Positions 37,232-45,876 are shown, counted from the first letter of the stretch. The stretch is DNA of 64,000 nt from Oligoflexus tunisiensis (GCF_001748245.1 NZ_BDFO01000001.1:3373198-3437197); one strand, 5' to 3'. Made by a program: numbers and translations. Notes: generated by a model from the letters alone, not told the origin.

Positions 37232-37704
37232 ATATCAGTGTACTTGGGATCCCGCCAGTCGGCATTTTGCCAATAGACTCCCTCAATTTTGGCTCCCTTC
37301 ACATAGGAAGGTACGCACCAGAGCACGCGGCCTTTTGCTCCACTGGCTGTCCATTCTGCGGCAATGCCAGCGACGCAGGAGTCAGGATCACTGAAATAAG
37401 AATCAATGTCGAATCCGCCAGTTGCGCTGGCAAGCTCTCTCATTTGCTCGACGCTCAGGTAACGGATACAGGGAAGATTGTCTCTCCCAGGAGCCCCCCC
37501 ACGTTTGAATTTTCCTGAGTCGCCTTTCAGTTCCACGAAGGTCTGGATTTCCTTGCCATTGGACCGGAACTGGCCGTTGAAAGACTTGGCTCCGAAGATT
37601 TCCTTGAGATCTGCATTATTGAGAAAACTGCAAGTCTCGACCCCTGAAGAAAAAGCCACGGCAGGCGCCAACGCCAAGCCCAACGCGAGAAGGCAACGCA
37701 ACAT
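37213..37704 (-). CDS. exported cysteine-containing protein of unknown function
   Basis: 163 residues with a signal peptide (MLRCLLALGLALAPAVAFSSG). The mature part has six or so cysteines (VETCSFLNN, NLPCIRYL, DSCVAGIA, VLWCVPSY) and FVELKGDSGKFKRGG. No family recognised. Its start sits in a conserved control segment that also precedes the paralogous lipoprotein at 41392, and its stop overlaps the start of the 1,082-residue lipoprotein gene. CGGGAG precedes ATG 37704. Confidence 0.7.
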   Translation of the reverse strand: MLRCLLALGLALAPAVAFSSGVETCSFLNNADLKEIFGAKSFNGQFRSNGKEIQTFVELKGDSGKFKRGGAPGRDNLPCIRYLSVEQMRELASATGGFDIDSYFSDPDSCVAGIAAEWTASGAKGRVLWCVPSYVKGAKIEGVYWQNADWRDPKYTDIWNGRW

Positions 37705-37827
37705 AATAACTCCCGGTAGGAAAGCCTATAAAATATTCAGGCCTCGTCGGTATCAGGATCCTTGGATAACTGTCAATACAAAGACCATTTCCAGACAAAT
37801 AATTTTTTAAACTAATCAAAAAGTGGC
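37705..37827 (-). promoter_or_regulatory. duplicated control region, copy 1
   Basis: About 115 bases closely matching (roughly 80 percent by eye) the segment 41393-41515. On the minus strand both copies carry TTGACA, then 16 bases, then GATACC or GGTACC as a weak -10, then the conserved GACGAGGCCTGAATAT and TATAGGCTTT blocks, and a purine-rich ribosome site directly before the start codon. It drives the 163-residue gene and the coupled giant lipoprotein. Confidence 0.5.
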
Positions 37828-37875
37828 AGCCCCGCGCTCCCTGCCCCAATCAGAGCGTGAATTAGCGCAGGCTAC

Positions 37876-38119
37876 TCAAGCTATTCTGACTCTGGTTGAG
37901 GCAGCAGGAGGGCCGTCGTCTCGATACGCTGCAAGACTTCCTGTCGTACTGATAATGAACTTTCCACAGTCGCTACCACAGGGGTTGGCGAGGATTTCGA
38001 GGTAGACCTTGGTTCCGTAGGTAAAAGACCGGCGAGTGAGGGCATGGACGCTGTACTGACCTCCGAGTCCCCATCCGTATCTGGAACCTTCTCTTCCCCA
38101 TCGCTGCTCTGGAGAGGCT
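37876..38119 (-). pseudogene. remnant of a secreted-protein coding sequence without start
   Basis: Downstream of the second giant lipoprotein, one frame reads coherently for about 80 codons to TGA at 37876-37878: RYGWGLGGQYSVHALTRR, SFTYGTKVYLEILANPCG, SDCGKFIISTTGSLAAYR. No start codon is present, and the upstream part merges into the lipoprotein gene in another frame. It looks like the tail of a lost gene with a CGSDC cysteine motif, left by a deletion. The original function is unknown. Confidence 0.4.
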
Positions 38120-41100
38120 CTAACGGCCCCAGTTGCTGAGGAGCTGATCGATGGCGTCGAGGTCAGTGGTGAAGCGACGGATGCCTTGGCCGCTCATGTG
38201 GTCCGTTATGACCATTACGAACTCTGGATGATCAGGATCACTAATTATTTGGTCGATAATAATGTTGTCATTGTGTGGAAGGTTCACGAGAGTTTTTAAG
38301 CCATCGGGACTGAGAACTTTTATTGAATCGGAAGTTTCGATCAGGATAGTCCCTTGGGGGCCAATGCTGAAATTCAAACCTGAATCCAGACGTTGGCCAG
38401 TATCGACTGCATAGAGCGTTGCAATATCAGTTGCAAAGAGTTTGTTGCCTTCAAGTATCGTGCACGGTGAATAGGGAAGAGAATCTGCTATAAGCTGATC
38501 GCTTCCACTTTGGAAATCATGAAAATATATCGACTGTTCCCGACCAAAGTAAAAACCAGGGCGTTTTCGGCTCGGCTCCAAGGTGCAAGCTGTCATAGGT
38601 ATGCGTCCACGCTCACTGCCATTGGCCGCAAAGACGAGAACCTCCTGCGTTACGGGTCGAGAATCATCACTCAGATACAGTACACCATAGCCTGCCTCTT
38701 CTGAGAACATTATCTTGTTGAAAGTTTGTGAAGATGGCAAATGAAGCGTTTTTTGAAGTGTCAACCCACCGATGTCGTCTGTGAAGATCTCCAGTGACTG
38801 CATATTGTTAGATAATTGACGCAAAACAAAAATCCCTTGGCTTGCGGTTATGTGCACGTCTAGAATCTTGCTTTGTGGCCTTTCGGTGAGCTTGATCGCT
38901 TTTCCTTCTTCGATTACAGCCAGAGTTCCATTGTCCAAGCCGACTGCGAGACGCCCATCATGGTGCAGCGATAGGGCAGTGGCTTCCGCAGGGAGTATGG
39001 CCTGCGCTCGCACTAATTTGTTTTCATCCTGTAGCCAGATCTTGTTAGTCTCCCGCTCAAATATTGCATGGAGAGGCTTGGTCAGAAGACTGGCGATGAG
39101 AAACTTGTCGCCCAAATCTGGCGGGCTAAAATCAGTGAACCTATGAAATAAAGATGGCTGAAGGGTGAGATTTCTGTCGCTGGTGTAGATATCAAGTGTG
39201 TGCTGATTGTCATGAAAGCAAAGGAACTTTTCTATGTGAGTATGTGGGGCGCAATTGCCAAGTCTATCTCCTGAAAACGGCACAGCTGGGTCGGAAAAGG
39301 ATGTCATCTGCAACAAAATAGTTCTTTGGCTTGTGCTAAGAAGGAACATCGGCCTTTCCGTCGATATGGAGGAAAACTGATAAATATCTTCATCTTGGTT
39401 GAGCGGAAAGCCTAAATTGCTCCCTCTGTCCTCTAGATCAAGAAGGTTGAAAAATGAGCCAGCTTCCAGCACCAAATATTTCTGGCTTGGGTCAGATGAT
39501 AATGAAAGGTTGCCTGGAGAAGTTACTTTCGTTAAACGTGGAGTCAGGATTTCATGAAGGCTACTGTTTAATATATCGACTCTGTGCAAATCACAAAAGC
39601 TATTTTCGGAGTCGAAGTATCCTGTATTAGTGATCCGAGTTTTTTTACTGGTGTAATAGATTTCATGATCAGATCGAACCGCGAAATCACCAATAACGCA
39701 ACCTTCAGTTGCCTGAAATGATTGAATCGCATAATCGTTCAAACTGTCCCATATTAGAAGTTTGTTTCGGCTGGAACCTATGAGGTAACGGTCCTGAGCG
39801 AAGAACGCATATCGTCCAATTTCAAACTTGTATCTCGGGAGGATGGCTTCGAATATGGGGTTGTCATCACGTGTAGTGCGATCGTAGACACGTACAAGCA
39901 TTTCCTCGAAGTTATGAGCCTGCCAGATTACGACTTTATCAACAGCTCCCGCAGCGAGACGTGCAGACCTTCCTAGATCCGTGTTGAATGTTCGCACTAA
40001 CCTGCCATTTTCATAAAGCTTCAATACACCAGACTTGAGGGTCCATAGCGCTCCACTCGCTGAAAAAGCTGAATGAGTCATGTGATCCAGAGGTATGGCT
40101 TCGGATTCATTTCGGTAAAAGACTGCAGTCTCTTCCAGGTCCTTCACAAGGAATTGCAGGGAGTAAGGACTTGTGATCAAGCTCAAGCTGCTAATAGGAA
40201 AACCAACATCGATTGTGCGTAAGTAATTGAGCTGTTGATCCAAACGCCAAAAGCTTTCTATGTATGGCCATCGAATCGCATCGAGTTCACCATCAAGCTC
40301 GAGATTTTTGCGGATGATTTGAGCGTCACGCATGGCGGCAAGAGCCAGGGGTTGACCGCCTAGAAAAAGGCTGGTGCGCACATCTGGCAAGCGGGCCAGG
40401 AGTCTGTCAATGTCTTCTTGGTGATAAACGGCAAAAACTTCACGCAGTACTGTTGACTTTTGTCCCGCCTTGTCGGTGGCATAAGCCACGATTTCCCAAA
40501 TGCCCCTTGATGGAGCTGTTATGGAGTGGAGAGGAAGAAAATCTTCCTCGGTACAGGAAGCAGGGTAAGGTTTAACGCATACATATGGGGTCGCGCCGTT
40601 CGCATCTTCAATCTTGATAGCAATCTTTTCCTCGGGAGCCAGACGTCGGATCTTATTTGACTCATCATAAAAGCCGGTCGAATTTAATGAGGAATCAATG
40701 GATGGTGCGGTTCTGTCCAAGTGAATCTGACAAGTGGACTGCTGTGCCGGCGCATTAAGTTCAAAGGCATCTTGCGAGGTCAGCGTGAGGGTATAGTTCC
40801 CTTCCGCCCACCCATCATCGAGTTGCAAACTCTGCGCTTCTGCATCCAAGGCGGTCGTATGAACGAGTTCTCCTTGGGAATTATGAATTTCAGCGGTCAG
40901 AACGGGCCGTGATAAAAGGCGAGTGGGCTGCTCCAATCGCGTGAGTGGTATGCGATCTTGAGTAGCAAATGACTCAGATGGGCAGGATATTCTCAAATGC
41001 GCCCTATGAAGTCCTGATTCAGCAGTGAGCTCTGTTGTAATCAAGGTTGTTTCGGTGTCGGGCGTGACTTGAAGGGCGCGCCCTCTCATGGACGTTCGAT

Positions 41101-41392
41101 CCCGAACTGCAATTTCAGTGTGTTGATTGAGAGCGCGCGGGATTTCCAAACAACCATGTGCTGAACGAAGAGCCGGGACCCATTTCCCATCTCGGAACAG
41201 GACAGCCTCGAAATCTTTTGGGTCTTGATTGGTGACCTGAACATAGAAGTGACCGCTTGCATCAACATTGGCTCCACAAGCCAACTTGAGTCTATCAGCA
41301 TCCGAGTGCCAACGGTCACAGGAGACTGTCATCAGCGCCACCAGGGCGATTCGAAAGATTATGTTCACCGGCGTTCCCAAACTTCTACGCAA
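38120..41392 (-). CDS. giant lipoprotein with propeller-like repeats, paralogue 2
   Basis: 1,090 residues from TTG 41392, supported by GGGGG about 8 bases upstream and by the conserved TTGCGT in the duplicated control region; GTG 41368 is an alternative start. Lipobox LMTVSCDRW. It matches paralogue 1 over its length: DRLKLACGANVDASG against NRLQLACGPDVDPAQ, CQIHLDRTAP against CQIVVDRTPP, LFHDFQTGSDQLIADS-like blocks, and the same WGR ending. Ig-like repeats come first, then a long propeller-like region. No catalytic motif. Divergence is strong, so the duplication is not recent. Confidence 0.8.
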   Translation of the reverse strand: MRRSLGTPVNIIFRIALVALMTVSCDRWHSDADRLKLACGANVDASGHFYVQVTNQDPKDFEAVLFRDGKWVPALRSAHGCLEIPRALNQHTEIAVRDRTSMRGRALQVTPDTETTLITTELTAESGLHRAHLRISCPSESFATQDRIPLTRLEQPTRLLSRPVLTAEIHNSQGELVHTTALDAEAQSLQLDDGWAEGNYTLTLTSQDAFELNAPAQQSTCQIHLDRTAPSIDSSLNSTGFYDESNKIRRLAPEEKIAIKIEDANGATPYVCVKPYPASCTEEDFLPLHSITAPSRGIWEIVAYATDKAGQKSTVLREVFAVYHQEDIDRLLARLPDVRTSLFLGGQPLALAAMRDAQIIRKNLELDGELDAIRWPYIESFWRLDQQLNYLRTIDVGFPISSLSLITSPYSLQFLVKDLEETAVFYRNESEAIPLDHMTHSAFSASGALWTLKSGVLKLYENGRLVRTFNTDLGRSARLAAGAVDKVVIWQAHNFEEMLVRVYDRTTRDDNPIFEAILPRYKFEIGRYAFFAQDRYLIGSSRNKLLIWDSLNDYAIQSFQATEGCVIGDFAVRSDHEIYYTSKKTRITNTGYFDSENSFCDLHRVDILNSSLHEILTPRLTKVTSPGNLSLSSDPSQKYLVLEAGSFFNLLDLEDRGSNLGFPLNQDEDIYQFSSISTERPMFLLSTSQRTILLQMTSFSDPAVPFSGDRLGNCAPHTHIEKFLCFHDNQHTLDIYTSDRNLTLQPSLFHRFTDFSPPDLGDKFLIASLLTKPLHAIFERETNKIWLQDENKLVRAQAILPAEATALSLHHDGRLAVGLDNGTLAVIEEGKAIKLTERPQSKILDVHITASQGIFVLRQLSNNMQSLEIFTDDIGGLTLQKTLHLPSSQTFNKIMFSEEAGYGVLYLSDDSRPVTQEVLVFAANGSERGRIPMTACTLEPSRKRPGFYFGREQSIYFHDFQSGSDQLIADSLPYSPCTILEGNKLFATDIATLYAVDTGQRLDSGLNFSIGPQGTILIETSDSIKVLSPDGLKTLVNLPHNDNIIIDQIISDPDHPEFVMVITDHMSGQGIRRFTTDLDAIDQLLSNWGR

Positions 41393-41515
41393 TATGTGAC
41401 CCCCGGCAGAAAAAGCCTATAACATATTCAGGCCTCGTCGGTACCAGGATCTTTGGCGAAGTGTCAATAGGAAGACCATTTTTAAGGAAGTAATTTTTTT
41501 GAATTAGCCAAAAAA
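41393..41515 (-). promoter_or_regulatory. duplicated control region, copy 2
   Basis: Counterpart of 37705-37827: TTGACA, 16-base spacer, GGTACC, CGACGAGGCCTGAATAT, TATAGGCTTTTT, then CCGGGGGTCACATA before the TTG start. It stands directly upstream of the 1,090-residue lipoprotein, whereas copy 1 drives the 163-residue protein plus paralogue 1. Confidence 0.5.
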
Positions 41516-41893
41516 TGGTTGAAAACTGCTCCCGCTCGACCAACCCGGCCAGGAACGCAGCTTCACTCATTCATTCATGACCCGCCACAGCTCGGGGAAA
41601 TGCTATGAGCTCACGGCTGGATATTTATGGCGGACGTAGTGAAGCGTTATGCCATTAAGTACTCCTGGCCGAGGGCAGTTCGAACCACCATCAGAAGTTG
41701 GGCGAGAACTGAGCATAAACAAGATTGTCGAGAGTAAATGGACAAATATGATGAAAATGATGCCCTATTTAAAGCAAAGCTGAACAGGTTAATGGGAATC
41801 GATCCTGGAAATACTTGTATGAAGACGCTCTACTTCTCTGACTGTCCAGGGCGTGCTATAGTCGGCTCTCGAACGATGGAAAGGGCGTCAGAC
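41516..41893. other. intergenic region, no gene recognised
   Basis: Between the divergent control region and the lipoprotein at 41894. It contains a TATAGT box at 41858-41863 about 30 bases before that gene, a plausible -10, with no good -35. Longer in-frame starts upstream of 41894 add residues without a signal peptide and are not supported. Confidence 0.3.
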
Positions 41894-42355
41894 ATGCACT
41901 ACATGAAAATATTGATTCCGATTTCTCTGCTCCTCGGCTGTTTTATTTCCTCCAGTGCATGCAGCAGCAAGGACTCCGATACCACCCCGTCGGGCGGAAC
42001 CTGTTCGCCACTGGCGGACGAGCTATTTATTGAATCCGCCTCCGAGGCAGCCAACAAGACGACCCTTGCCAACATGGAAACGGTATCCACGGCCATCGCC
42101 GTTACCTACGACAAGACTCAACCATCGGGGCTTCAGTGGGCTATTCAGGACGAAGGACTGAACCTGGATGGGAAAAGGTATGATCTGCGATATAGTCAGG
42201 AAAATTTCTGGAATGTGATCGGCCCTGATCAAAGCCTGGTCGGTAGTCTGGTGCCATATCGGACGGAAAGTTGCGCCACCGTCTCAAAAGTCGAACTTGT
42301 CATGTTCACGCCCGAAGAGACGGCAGCGGCATTCATTTCCTATATGAAACTTTAG
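41894..42355 (+). CDS. lipoprotein of unknown function
   Basis: 153 residues from ATG 41894 (AAGGG 8 bases upstream); ATG 41903 is also possible. A hydrophobic leader is followed by SSACSSKDSD, a lipobox-like Cys with an Asp/Ser linker. The mature part has LNLDGKRYDLRYSQENFW and two further cysteines. No known family. It converges with the metalloprotease gene, their stops only 3 bases apart. Confidence 0.6.
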   Translation: MHYMKILIPISLLLGCFISSSACSSKDSDTTPSGGTCSPLADELFIESASEAANKTTLANMETVSTAIAVTYDKTQPSGLQWAIQDEGLNLDGKRYDLRYSQENFWNVIGPDQSLVGSLVPYRTESCATVSKVELVMFTPEETAAAFISYMKL

Positions 42356-42358
42356 ACA

Positions 42359-43297
42359 CTATTCGCGCATGAAAAGTGTAGAGTTCGGATTGAAGGTTTC
42401 TGGCATTGTCACTTTCTCGATGCAGTCGCTGAAGTTTACCATGAAGTTTTTCTTATAGGCTTCAACTGCCTGCGGGTCGTTCCAGTCAAAGCCTTCAGGG
42501 TGCGTATATCCAACAGTATGAAGAAGTTCGTGAACGATTGTGGACGCCCAAAAGCCTGGATGAGTGTAGATCGGATCCTTTATCCATGAACCTTTCCAGA
42601 GTCGATAGCCCTTCATGAAGTTCCAATTTAGAGCAATCACAGGTCTTGCGACTGAATGATTGCCGATCCTGGCTGACCCCAAAGCATCCGATTCCCAGGT
42701 TTTTACAACCCTGACTTCGTACTTGATCCGTGGCGAATCCCGAATCCGCCTTTGATCTAGGATACGAGGTTCCCTCCAGATGCTTCCGAAGCCGTAAGTG
42801 TTTTTGTCCCAGAAATTCACCCCCCACATATCCGCCACTGCAAAGACTTCGTATTGAGTTGGATTTGTACATTTTCCAAATTCGCTATTTATAGGATCTG
42901 TTAGGAATAACGCCCCAAGCTGCTCGAAAGCGATCTCAAACGCCTCCTTGAGAAGGGTGCGATCCTGAGGCGTAAAGCCTGGCTCAGCATAAGCCTTGAA
43001 GGTGCCCTTTTCAAAAATTGGGACTGTGGCATTATCGCCACGATCAAGGTTATTTCCGGAGCCCTCTATCCTCGGCGGTGTTGAACCATCAGAGCAGAAA
43101 AGCTGTTCCTTAAGATCGATGCATGCATACATGCAATCAACGTAGTTGCCATGGTTTATGTCAGGCGCGACGGGAAGCGGCTGATCACCAATGACAGAAT
43201 CGGGGCTTGTGCACTGCTGCGTGCAGGCCCCGAGTTCACAAATAAATGCGTAAGATGGACTTGATAAAAGAAAAGTGGCAAACAAAACGTGTTTCAT
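42359..43297 (-). CDS. exported metzincin-like zinc metalloprotease
   Basis: 312 residues from ATG 43297 (GGGAG 5 bases upstream); signal peptide KHVLFATFLLSSPSYA. A Cys-rich N-terminal region (ICELGACTQQCTSP, VDCMYACIDLKEQLFCSDG) precedes an alpha/beta domain with the extended zinc motif IVHELLHTVGYTHPEG, which is HExxHxxGxxH as in metzincins. A C-terminal Met (NSTLFMRE) could be the Met-turn but lies unusually close to the end. The first cysteines could form disulfides or act as an inhibitory pro-region. Probable secreted endopeptidase. Confidence 0.78.
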   Translation of the reverse strand: MKHVLFATFLLSSPSYAFICELGACTQQCTSPDSVIGDQPLPVAPDINHGNYVDCMYACIDLKEQLFCSDGSTPPRIEGSGNNLDRGDNATVPIFEKGTFKAYAEPGFTPQDRTLLKEAFEIAFEQLGALFLTDPINSEFGKCTNPTQYEVFAVADMWGVNFWDKNTYGFGSIWREPRILDQRRIRDSPRIKYEVRVVKTWESDALGSARIGNHSVARPVIALNWNFMKGYRLWKGSWIKDPIYTHPGFWASTIVHELLHTVGYTHPEGFDWNDPQAVEAYKKNFMVNFSDCIEKVTMPETFNPNSTLFMRE

Positions 43298-43489
43298 CAA
43301 AACTCCCGTAGTGTGCAAACATCTCGAAAGACAATCCTTTCGTGGCGGCGACCTTACCAGCATTCGTGGACTCGCCCCGATAGCAGTAGGTAATTATTTC
43401 GTTCTCAGAGGGAGAATCTCTTGAAACCCTTACTGGGTGGGCACAGCTGGTGAAGAAGGATTGGCGCGGGCAATATCTTTGAGACAGAT

Positions 43490-43781
43490 TTGATCGCCGT
43501 CATGATGCCGTTTGGTGGCTATGATGCCGTCTATTCTAGTCTGCGGCTTGCCTGCCAGGACGCGGGATTCCGCTGTCAGAGAGCCGATGAAATTCGGGGC
43601 CATGCCGAGATTATGAACGATATCGCTAGCCTGATCTTTCGCGCTTCGGTCGATTACACAATTAAAGGCCGGTGTTCCAAGCGACATTCAATATCATCGC
43701 TACCTTTTCTATCATCCGAATACCGAAGGTCTGGAAACGCTGCGCGATGTTGGCAGGAAATTACGTGAGGGATTCAAGTAG
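43490..43781 (+). pseudogene. decayed TIR-like/nucleotide-binding domain gene
   Basis: The first part, IAVMMPFGGYDAVYSSL and CRQAD-like segments (CQDAGFRCQRADEIRG, then IMNDIASLIFRAS), fits the N-terminal half of the MPF-type Rossmann domain seen in TIR-like and nucleoside-2-deoxyribosyltransferase-like proteins. The typical middle part with the NPNVxYE motif is missing. In another frame the end is recovered as VPSDIQYHRYLFYHPN and LETLRDVGRKLREGFK to TAG 43779-43781. An internal deletion with frame change therefore inactivated it. Intact relatives often belong to defence or signalling systems. It is the first item of the degraded island. Confidence 0.5.
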
Positions 43782-43901
43782 ATCACAAATTTCCAAAGAG
43801 TGGGCTTTCAAGACAGTTGGGGCAATTACATTATTTGAACTGGAGTTTTCATGCGTACATCGGTGGTTTGCATTTAAGAACGAACCAAAGATTATTATGC
43901 A

Positions 43902-44171
43902 GTGAAGTACAAGACTGACTGCCACTGCGCCCAATTGGGGGTGGCTTTCTTGTGTGCTCCAAACCCGTCGCGAAGCGGCCAGAGATATTACCTGGAAGAC
44001 TGGTGCGAGTACTTGCAAAGAAATAGGAGCCGAGCCGTGGCGATGTTTCAGAAAGCCTATGAAATCAGCCCTGAGAAGCGGGCCATTCAAGAATCATACG
44101 ATGCTTTGGTCAAAGAGAATTCGCTGCGCTTTGTCCTGCTGGGGAATAGCCTTGATTTCAGCTCTCTATGA
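43902..44171 (+). pseudogene. possible remnant with helical-repeat segment
   Basis: A short frame from GTG with a weak start ends in YYLEDWCEYLQRNRSRAV and AMFQKAYEISPEKRAIQE, which read like a TPR/Sel1-type helix pair, followed by unrelated sequence. The first 25 residues look random. Probably a fragment of a larger gene; the assignment is weak. Confidence 0.25.
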
Positions 44172-44173
44172 TC

Positions 44174-44240
44174 GGGCTGTCAAATCGATCCCTTGCGTAT
44201 AAAATACTACGTCACATATTGAATCAGCGCCCTTCAGCTA
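44174..44240. repeat. direct repeat, copy A
   Basis: About 65 bases nearly identical to 45810-45876. Shared core: GGGCTGTCAAATCGAT, then CCTTGCGTATAAAATACTAC and GTCACATATT, then a diverging CCTTCAGC end. It crosses the end of small frames, both ending in AVKSIPCV. It lies just before the transposase fragment. Confidence 0.7.
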
Positions 44241-44282
44241 ACTTCTTGCTTCCCCATACTATCCTCCCTGATAAGTGATTAG

Positions 44283-44451
44283 GTTATCAGAGTGTCAGGT
44301 GAAATGAGGCCACTTCAACCGATCACGGGAAATCGCCGTAAGAAAATCATTCATGGTGCAATCAATATAAAAACTGGTGACGTTGAACTTCTTATCACCA
44401 AACTCTGGAACCAGGAAACGCATCAGGTTTTCTTACTTATCCGATCTCACT
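44283..44451 (+). pseudogene. IS630-like transposase fragment
   Basis: About 56 codons reading VIRVSGEMRPLQPITGNR, KKIIHGAINIKTGDVELL, ITKLWNQETHQVFLLIRSH to TAG. This resembles the central DDE region of IS630/Tc1-type transposases, in which a GNRRK(K/R)xxxxGAxNxxTG block precedes a short helix with THQxFL. No start, no remaining catalytic domain, no inverted repeats. It is a footprint of past transposition in the island. Confidence 0.5.
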
Positions 44452-44499
44452 AGCGTGGATTGGGGCATTTCCAAGCTCCTGACCGGAGTCAAGCGCATT

Positions 44500-44811
44500 A
44501 TCATGAAGCCGATGCTGCCTGGCGGGCAGACCGGTGCAATATCAATAGCCAGTTCAATTTTTGCTAAGAACGGGTGCGTTCAAACTGCAAGCGCAAAATA
44601 TCCTTTTGAGTTTACTGAGTATTACTTTAAAAAGCTTTCGGAAACAGGTAGAAAAAGTCCTTTCTTGATAGCAAGAGAGGTTCTTGAATCAGGAAGAAGA
44701 ATAGGCGTGGATCGTAAGCCGGGATTTTTCAGATATGAAACAGAATATTAGGGAATGATATACAACCCTGCAACTCGTGAAGTTTGGTATCTTCAACCAA
44801 TAAGGTGAAGT
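44500..44811 (+). pseudogene. degraded polymorphic-toxin C-terminal domain
   Basis: The frame contains YPFEFTEYYFKKLSETGRKS, PFLIAREVLESGRRIG, KPGFFRYETEY, then TAG at 44749-44751, and continues in frame as GMIYNPATREVWYLQPIR to TGA. Reading through the TAG (probably a former TGG Trp codon) gives a natural ending of the GFFRYExxxWxMIYNPxTxEVWxLQP type, known from C-terminal toxin modules of polymorphic toxin proteins. There is no N-terminal delivery part and no start codon with a ribosome site. The toxin is inactive in this form; immunity-like genes follow. Confidence 0.4.
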
Positions 44812-44813
44812 AT

Positions 44814-45229
44814 ATGTGCATGCAGACCTTTGCAATTATTCACGCCATTCGACTTGAGAACGGCGTGACTCATTCCGAGCGCTTGGAAAGAGACCTCGGC
44901 CTCAACCCCGTTAATATTACCGAAGACGATCGACGAAATTTGCCAGACATCTATCGTGAACTGTTTGGCGCGAAGTGCGAAAGTTTTTTTTCATATCTTT
45001 GGTCGAATCTTATATGAAGGAACTTGCGAAGACTCCCTTTCACGATACCGAAGATCTGATTGGTGTCCTTGATCTTCTGCAGGGCGTTATCATGACAGCT
45101 AGGATTCAGTATCAGATTGCAGTGCACCGTGATCTTTACGCTTTTGCTCAGAAGTATGATAGGCTTGATGATGAAGAAGTAAGATTGAGTCTGCATAAAG
45201 ATGCAAGAGAAAAGTATAAGCAGGTTTGA
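44814..45229 (+). pseudogene. frameshifted immunity-like gene
   Basis: ATG 44814 opens a frame (TFAIIHAIRLENGVTHSE, RLERDLGLNPVNITEDDR, RELFGAKCESFF) that stops at 45017. The adjoining frame continues naturally as FISLVESYMKELAKTPFH and DLIGVLDLLQGVIMTARI to 45229. The switch falls in a run of eight T at 44984-44991; one extra T, or two fewer, would restore a protein of about 138 residues. Its position right behind a toxin tail suggests an immunity or regulatory role; the family is not recognised. Confidence 0.45.
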
Positions 45230-45269
45230 TTTTTTCGAGTAGTCCAGGAGACAAAGATCCGAGGTTTGA

Positions 45270-45659
45270 ATGATGGAAAGTGATTTTTTAGAACTTCCTT
45301 GGCATGATTCTGTGATCTTGAATATAAATATTGATCGCTCCAATCCAGGCGAAGTCGATGAACTTGTCTTGAAGGTCGATTGGCCGGAAGGAAATCAGAG
45401 TTTTTTGAGGTTTGTGAAGTGTTATTGGATCTTGCTTCAAATGAATATGGGTTTTAACGCCCTTGAGTCTGTGCTCACAGCTGACCACATGGTTGAGAGT
45501 GAGACCCTGTCGGAGGTCAAGCAAGTTTGGAAAGGAATGGGAAGAGACTTGGAAGGATTGAATCATTTTATAATTGAGACAAATACAACAGCCGGCAAGA
45601 TTGAAATCATTTGTAAGCAGCTTGAAATTACCGCGGTAGGCGAACCCATTAAGGAGTGA
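45270..45659 (+). CDS. small cytosolic protein, immunity-like
   Basis: 129 residues, no signal peptide. It begins ESDFLELPWHDSVILNINID, then DELVLKVDWPEG, FVKCYWILLQMNMGFNAL, and ends in a beta strand (TAGKIEIICKQLEITA). The composition and the opening PWHDS pattern are typical of small single-domain proteins found behind toxin genes. No firm family. It is the only apparently intact frame between the two direct repeats. Base composition is AT-richer than in the rest of the window. Confidence 0.5.
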   Translation: MMESDFLELPWHDSVILNINIDRSNPGEVDELVLKVDWPEGNQSFLRFVKCYWILLQMNMGFNALESVLTADHMVESETLSEVKQVWKGMGRDLEGLNHFIIETNTTAGKIEIICKQLEITAVGEPIKE

Positions 45660-45809
45660 TTACGCCACGTCCGGTCAACTTGAAAAAAAATCTGGCTCTC
45701 GGGATTGAATTGTCTGCGATGCTGGAAGACACAGACTTTCCAGCAGCAATATTCGAATCAGGGCCTCGCAAACCACTGAAGGGAGTACGAGCCCGCCGCT
45801 TTAAAGCTT

Positions 45810-45876
45810 GGGCTGTCAAATCGATTCCTTGCGTATAAAATACTACGTCACATATTAAATCAAAACCCTTCAGCCT
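45810..45876. repeat. direct repeat, copy B
   Basis: Partner of 44174-44240 in the same orientation, 1.57 kb apart, with about four differences in 60 bases. It follows a 60-residue frame (45656-45838; GPRKPLKGVRARRFKAWA) that has no ribosome site and is probably another remnant. The segment between the copies holds the transposase fragment and the toxin/immunity remnants. Confidence 0.7.

Noticed and set aside
41385..41570. Similar short frames in both control regions (minus strand, also 37616-37849)
   Set aside because: The match follows from the DNA duplication; changes are not concentrated in third positions and the conserved blocks look like promoter elements, so I treat it as regulatory.
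45656..45838. 60-residue frame before direct repeat B
   Set aside because: No ribosome site, no known family, and its end lies inside the repeat; mentioned only as a probable remnant.
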